Assembly (NCBI GenBank): GCA_016294075.1 | Contig: JAEDCQ010000006.1 | Span: forward strand, 28,375-92,374 | Direction: 5' to 3' | Origin: Lachnospiraceae bacterium | Lineage (GTDB): Bacteria; Bacillota; Clostridia; Lachnospirales; Lachnospiraceae | DNA length: 64,000 nt | In this document: in pieces, positions 60,049 through 64,000 of the stretch | Layout of the letters: every line of letters begins with the position of its first letter | Numbering within the stretch: position 1 is the stretch's first letter | Translations under genes and position numbers: made by a program | Notes under the pieces: model-generated | Database searches by the model: none | What the model saw: the letters and a program-made list of their open reading frames with translations, nothing else | What the model was told of the DNA's origin: nothing

Positions 60049-62871
60049 TTATTCATCTATCATAGTCCGGAAATCATAACGTGGGCAGAAATCATTTTCA
60101 CAATATAGCTTATAGTATTGTGAGAAAATACGCTTCATAACCATCGGAATATTATCCTTACCGGCCTCCATCAAAATCAACAGATACTGCATGGAACTAT
60201 ACCTTGTACAGATATCCACATTTCTGATATTATCATGGATTGCCATCTCCATACACTCTAGTGCCTGCTCAATCTTCTCAATATACATTGTATTATCTGA
60301 CGAAGCATCAAGAGTAATCAAAACCAGATGACAGGTATGTTTATACCGCTCCCCCAGATTACTTATGTATTCATATATTTTAGAAAACTCGCGGTTTTCC
60401 AAATCCAAAGCTCCAAAATAATTTCCACTGCGACTAAGTGCTTCCGCAATCTGCTCTAAATCTTTTCCGATTGCCTGCGGGCTATTACTACTCTGTTCAC
60501 ACTGATTAAAGAATGAATAATTATTCTTTCCGTTTTGCTTAACAAAATACAAAGTTTTGTCAACCTTCACATAGCAGTCCTGAAAAGAATCACCCTTTAA
60601 ACACATGCACAAACCGGCAGAAAGAGATACGTCCCTGATTTCAACTATTGAGTTTTTTCTGTCAAAGAATGTTTTAAATATCTCTCCAACCAACTCATCT
60701 GCGGTCTCTTTAGAAACATCGGGAAAGAATAATAAAAACTCATCTCCTCCGAGCCTACAGGCAATAGAGTCCCCGATACAATCACGAATGGTTTCTCCTA
60801 ACGTTTTCAGTGCACGGTCCCCCGCTTTATGACCATAAATATCATTAATTTTCTTTAGATTGTCCAAATCCATAAATACCAGACAACCCGCCTGAATCTG
60901 CATGGTTTTTGCAATCTTCCGCTCTCCGTAATTTCTCATATGAAGCCCGGTCAGAACGTCTATATTTTCTGTATCCATCTGACTTTGCATGGTGTTTACA
61001 ACATCAGAAAGGAACCTTCCGGCCTCCACAGGTCCATTTGTTTCAGAGCCAAAAAATGCATCGGATATATCCTCCTGCTGATATTTTTCTGTAATCTGTA
61101 TACGATTTTCATTCAACATTTTCAAGAATATATCTGTTATTTCGGGATCAAACTGAAGTCCTCTATTCTTAAGAATTTCATTATAAATAACATCTGCCGA
61201 TAAAGAATTACGATAAATTCGTTTAGAGTTCATAGCATCATAGCTGTCTGCCAATGCCACAATACGGGCATGAATCGGAATATCTTCTCCGGATAGTTTT
61301 TCCGGATATCCGCAGCCATCATATCGTTCGTGATGATATTTTGCAACCTCTTTCACATGCTCAATTAATGTTACGTTATTCAAAATCTCCGCACCAATTG
61401 TTGTATGTTTTTTAATTATTTCGTATTCCTCATCCAAAAGCTTGGTGGGTTTATTAAGAATGGTATCCGGAACACCTATTTTCCCAACATCATGCATATA
61501 AGCCGCATTTTTTAGATTGGCTACTTCTTTGTCATTCCATCCTAATTCCCTTGCAATCAATGCAGAATATTCTGCCACACGAAGGGAATGTCCTTTTGTA
61601 TACTCATCTTTTGCCTCAATTGTAGTCGAAAGTGTCTGTATCATCTGAAGTGACATTGTTTCCGTCTGCTTTCTCCTGCTCTCCATCTGCTCCTTATGAC
61701 GCTGTTCCTCCAGATTCCGCATATCCTTTATCGTCTTAATAATCGTAAAGAACAGAAACAGAGTCAATCCTGTTCCAAGGAAAACTCCCGTGGCACTCAC
61801 AACCACATAGACTGATGATACTTCCAAAAGCGTCCCTAACAACGCTACAAAAATACCGATTACACTATATACATATTCTTGAATTTTCCCTTTACGATAA
61901 TCCAAAACAAATGTTATAAAAATCGCCACCCCGGCAACCACCAGAATTACATGTGATACAATCATGGTATCAAGGTAGTCAGCAATCTCCGCAAACTGCA
62001 GGATGCTTGAAATGTTCAAATTCAAGAGTGCAATCCATTCTATTAATTCAAATAGCTTTTTATACCTGCCATGCTGAATACTGTCTACATAAAACAAAAG
62101 CGGAATTGGGGCTAACATTATCACAATAAAGCATAGTGAGGCAAGGAGCGACATATTCGGAACCATCAGCTGCCTAATATTCGACTCTCCCAGAAGCCAT
62201 ATTGCTCCCAAAACCAGACACCAACCGAGGTAGGATAGGTTTATTTTAGTTTTAAAAACAATTCCTAATGCAATACTGAACAGAATTGTAATTGTTCCGG
62301 CAAAAAGAATAAAAAGCCCAACAGCAAATTCAACCTTATTTTTTTGAAAAAAATAAGACCAAATATCTGCTTTATCTCCACAGAAAATCTCATTGACTAC
62401 TCCCGAATACATGTCTGAATTGGATAAAAGTTCAATCCGAAGTTCCTTTCCCGCATCTGCTTCGGATGTTTTACAGAACACATACCGACTGGCAGAATCT
62501 GAACCAAACGGTCTCGTCTCTTTTGTGTCGTATTGACATCTCAATTCCCCGTCAATGTAGAATCTGACACTTTGCTGTGAAGCCCGAATTTCAATGGTAT
62601 TTTCTATGTAGTCATCCGGAAGAATAGTCGTAATTATCATAGTCTGACCCGGCTCTACTGCATACCTGCCGGGTGTCGTAATCTCTTCCCTTGTCCCATC
62701 CGGTCTCTCCCAAAAAAGTGTTCCCTCATAGTTCAGGTTATTATATTCTACTTTTCCATCTAACTCAGAGGGATACAGTTTTTGTGCGCAGAAAAACCCC
62801 CCTAATATAAATGTAATCATTATATAAAAAATTACTTTGATGTACTTATTTACAGTATAGTCTGTCTTCAT
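60049..62871 (-). CDS. Membrane HD-GYP and GGDEF protein with an additional degenerate GGDEF-like domain
   Basis: A 940-residue c-di-GMP-related sensor. Order: one helix (10-28), an extracytoplasmic sensor (30-170), seven or eight helices (180-385, 7TMR-DISM-like), a charged linker, an HD-GYP phosphodiesterase (about 410-590: HSLRVAEYS, MHDVGKIGVPD, HHERYDGCGYPEKL), a GGDEF cyclase (about 635-790: DVLTGLHMRNYGE, FMDLDNLKKINDIYGHKAGD, RLGGDEFLLFF intact), and a C-terminal unit (about 815-930) that copies the GGDEF fold but has CTRYSSMQYLL instead of the active loop. Making and degrading activities in one chain suggest a switch. No RBS stronger than usual is seen. Confidence 0.9.
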   Translation of the reverse strand: MKTDYTVNKYIKVIFYIMITFILGGFFCAQKLYPSELDGKVEYNNLNYEGTLFWERPDGTREEITTPGRYAVEPGQTMIITTILPDDYIENTIEIRASQQSVRFYIDGELRCQYDTKETRPFGSDSASRYVFCKTSEADAGKELRIELLSNSDMYSGVVNEIFCGDKADIWSYFFQKNKVEFAVGLFILFAGTITILFSIALGIVFKTKINLSYLGWCLVLGAIWLLGESNIRQLMVPNMSLLASLCFIVIMLAPIPLLFYVDSIQHGRYKKLFELIEWIALLNLNISSILQFAEIADYLDTMIVSHVILVVAGVAIFITFVLDYRKGKIQEYVYSVIGIFVALLGTLLEVSSVYVVVSATGVFLGTGLTLFLFFTIIKTIKDMRNLEEQRHKEQMESRRKQTETMSLQMIQTLSTTIEAKDEYTKGHSLRVAEYSALIARELGWNDKEVANLKNAAYMHDVGKIGVPDTILNKPTKLLDEEYEIIKKHTTIGAEILNNVTLIEHVKEVAKYHHERYDGCGYPEKLSGEDIPIHARIVALADSYDAMNSKRIYRNSLSADVIYNEILKNRGLQFDPEITDIFLKMLNENRIQITEKYQQEDISDAFFGSETNGPVEAGRFLSDVVNTMQSQMDTENIDVLTGLHMRNYGERKIAKTMQIQAGCLVFMDLDNLKKINDIYGHKAGDRALKTLGETIRDCIGDSIACRLGGDEFLLFFPDVSKETADELVGEIFKTFFDRKNSIVEIRDVSLSAGLCMCLKGDSFQDCYVKVDKTLYFVKQNGKNNYSFFNQCEQSSNSPQAIGKDLEQIAEALSRSGNYFGALDLENREFSKIYEYISNLGERYKHTCHLVLITLDASSDNTMYIEKIEQALECMEMAIHDNIRNVDICTRYSSMQYLLILMEAGKDNIPMVMKRIFSQYYKLYCENDFCPRYDFRTMIDE

Positions 62872-63091
62872 CTCAGAATTTTGCCTTCCCGCGAAAAGAC
62901 CCTAGGATCATACCCCAACAGTCCCTTACGCAATATAATAATTATTGCTTCTTTATTAGTGAATTTCACCGCAAGAATACTTTTTTAAATGATATTATAT
63001 CCTATTATCATATACTGTTACAACACCTATGTTGCTTAAAAAATAAAATATCATGTGCTATTTAAAAACATAAATTTACTCTGCCACCATT

Positions 63092-63169
63092 ACCAAAGCA
63101 GGGACGTTTCTTCTGCCACGAGGAGCGCCCACCAAAGCAGGGACGTTTCTTTTGCCACGAGGAGCGCCC
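63092..63169. repeat. 39-bp tandem repeat, two copies, in a 350-bp gene-free gap
   Basis: Copies 63092-63130 and 63131-63169 differ at one base. The unit starts ACCAAAGCAGGGACG and ends GAGGAGCGCCC. The 18-nt core GGGACGTTTCTTCTGCCA at 63101-63118 also covers the 3' end of the MATE gene near 12340. No gene is seen in 62872-63222. Confidence 0.9.
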
Positions 63170-63186
63170 TTCGGACCCCAAAAAAA

Positions 63187-63210
63187 GAAACTCTGAAAAA
63201 ACAGAGTTTC
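63187..63210 (-). terminator. Terminator after HD hydrolase
   Basis: GAAACTCTG (63187-63195) pairs with CAGAGTTTC (63202-63210); minus-strand tail TTTCTTTTTTT. Confidence 0.85.
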
Positions 63211-63238
63211 AATCCCTAAATGTTAATCCCTAAATGTT
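63211..63238. repeat. 14-bp perfect tandem duplication across the HD gene stop codon
   Basis: AATCCCTAAATGTT occurs at 63211-63224 and 63225-63238. The stop codon (63223-63225) spans the junction, so the last codons are duplicated right after the gene. Confidence 0.85.
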
Positions 63239-63768
63239 CGAAGAGCCTCAATCGTCTTAGTAATAAGCTCATCCAACTCCCAGCCAAGCATTTCCGCCCC
63301 TCGTTCAATTACTTCTCTGGAGCAGCCTGCCGCAAAGCTTTTGGTTTTGTATTTCTTCTTTACTGATTTCAATTCTAAATCCTGTACGCTTTTGGAAGGT
63401 CTCATGATTGCTACAGCACCGATAAGCCCGGTCAATTCATCCACTGCATACAATACCTTCTCCATTTCATGCTCCGGCAAAATATCTACCGTAATGCCGT
63501 ACCCATGACTTGCTGTTGCATGGATAATTCTTTCATCCACCCCTCTGTCACGCATAATCTCCTGCTGCTTAATACAATGCTCATTCGGATAACGTTCAAA
63601 ATCCAAATCATGTAAGAGTCCTACAATTCCCCAAAACTCTTTTTCATCGCCATAGCCTAATATATCAGCAAAGTATTTCATCGTCTGTTCAACAATCTGC
63701 GCATGCTCCAAATGAAATTCCTCGCTATTGTACTCAGTTAATAAATTCCACGCATCTTCTCTTGTCAT
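63223..63768 (-). CDS. HD-domain hydrolase (HDIG type)
   Basis: A 181-residue metal-dependent phosphohydrolase. LEHAQIVEQTMKYFA supplies the first His, GIVGLLHDLDFERYPNEHCIKQ the HD pair, and IIHATASHGYG later ligands; VLYAVDELTGLIGAVAIMRPS is the conserved follow-up of this family, often annotated as HDIG or hydrolase. The substrate is unknown. GAGGAGG precedes the ATG at 63768, which is preferred over a 16-codon longer frame. It lies downstream of the tRNA operon on the same strand. Confidence 0.9.
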   Translation of the reverse strand: MTREDAWNLLTEYNSEEFHLEHAQIVEQTMKYFADILGYGDEKEFWGIVGLLHDLDFERYPNEHCIKQQEIMRDRGVDERIIHATASHGYGITVDILPEHEMEKVLYAVDELTGLIGAVAIMRPSKSVQDLELKSVKKKYKTKSFAAGCSREVIERGAEMLGWELDELITKTIEALRTFRD

Positions 63769-63790
63769 TGTATTTCCTCCTCTATATGTA

Positions 63791-63830
63791 AAAAACTCCA
63801 AATACTGATAACTCAGCATTTAGAGTTTTT
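63791..63830 (-). terminator. Terminator of the tRNA operon
   Basis: AAAAACTC-C-AAAT-A-CTGA pairs with TCAG-C-ATTT-A-GAGTTTTT around a short loop, directly after tRNA-Leu on the minus strand. Confidence 0.85.
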
Positions 63831-63837
63831 ATTCTAG

Positions 63838-63923
63838 TGCCGCAGACCGGAATCGAACCGGTACGGGAGATAAAGCCCGCAGGATTTTAAGTCCTGTGCG
63901 TCTGCCAGTTCCGCCACTGCGGC
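63838..63923 (-). tRNA. tRNA-Leu (anticodon TAA)
   Basis: 86 nt on the minus strand. Acceptor GCCGCAG pairs with CTGCGGC; the anticodon stem CAGGA/TCCTG encloses CTTAAAA, giving TAA for UUA codons. A long variable arm (CGGGCTTTATCTCCCG) and GGTTCGATT loop confirm class II. CCA is not encoded. A 9-bp hairpin (63925-63944) separates it from the next tRNA. Confidence 0.95.
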
Positions 63924-63946
63924 ATTTCCAAGTAAACTTGGAAAAA

Positions 63947-64000
63947 TGGGACCTACAGGGCTCGAACCTGTGACCCTCTGCTTGTAAGGCAGATGCTCTC
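63947..64000 (-). tRNA. tRNA-Val (anticodon TAC), 5' end outside window
   Basis: The 3' part of a tRNA: anticodon stem TCTGC/GCAGA around CTTACAA gives TAC (valine), followed by GGTTCGAGCCC T-arm and acceptor strand GGTCCCA. The 5' acceptor strand and most of the D-arm are beyond the window edge. Co-transcribed with tRNA-Leu(TAA). Confidence 0.88.

Overview
The window looks like a chromosomal segment of an AT-rich, anaerobic, Gram-positive clostridium, most likely family Lachnospiraceae. Reasons: Gly-Gly-Asp-Asp type pyrophosphate-dependent phosphofructokinase, small proteins typical of that group (DUF4364, DUF4250, FeoB-associated Cys-rich protein), DUF1385/L31/Rho/PrfA/PrmC gene order, tRNA genes without an encoded CCA, strong GGAGG-type ribosome sites and no respiratory genes. 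The species cannot be named from the sequence alone. No prophage, insertion sequence, CRISPR array or rRNA gene was seen.

Layout. 1-7.2 kb: a partial thiamine pyrophosphokinase gene, a YgjP-type metalloprotease with a nuclease-like partner, a rhodanese, an orphan FeoB-associated protein facing a DtxR-type regulator, a UMF1 transporter, a zinc phospholipase-like gene and a frameshifted DUF819 membrane gene. 7.3-18.5 kb: RluA, a Ca/Na antiporter, PPi-PFK, a chimeric pseudogene, tRNA-Leu(TAG), a MATE pump, two head-to-head broken carbohydrate genes (GH3 and sialate O-acetylesterase), then dprA-yifB. 18.6-24.1 kb: a LytTR regulator, a CIRCE-controlled Hsp20, two small unknowns, an S66 peptidase, an HTH-desulfoferrodoxin fusion regulator, an epimerase and a repeat-rich gap. 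24.4-29.1 kb: the housekeeping run rho, rpmE, DUF1385, prmC, prfA (minus strand). 29.2-39.0 kb: malic enzyme, radical SAM, DUF4364, rarA, a GH94-like remnant, KtrAB-type potassium uptake, DUF4250 and clpB. 39.0-39.9 kb: a non-coding gap full of minisatellites. 39.9-52.9 kb: Fe-S aldo/keto reductase, glycerol kinase, an arsR-HMA-P-ATPase metal efflux operon with a clear operator, two NSS symporters, a copper ATPase with a fused CopZ domain, a MATE remnant, two YitT/YczE proteins and a thioesterase. 52.9-57.5 kb: a gshF remnant, a cysteine biosynthesis set (cysK, OAH sulfhydrylase, Rrf2 regulator), a second Rrf2 regulator and a DUF4160-DUF2442 pair. 57.6-64 kb: an MBOAT-SGNH O-acylation pair, a large HD-GYP/GGDEF protein, an HD hydrolase, tRNA-Leu(TAA) and a partial tRNA-Val(TAC).

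Two themes stand out. First, gene decay: at least six broken genes (GH3, acetylesterase, GH94-like, gshF, MATE, PLP-enzyme chimera), plus DUF819 interrupted by one base. Second, unusual repeat behaviour: short tandem duplications that straddle the stop codons of several unrelated genes, a dispersed repeat sharing an 18-nt core that supplies the C-terminal codons of a MATE gene, GGGGTA/TACCCC hairpins, and an ~800-bp gap with three different minisatellites. I regard the stop-codon repeats and the copA-copZ fusion with an internal start site as the most interesting leads. All function calls rest on reading motifs by eye; no database search was possible.
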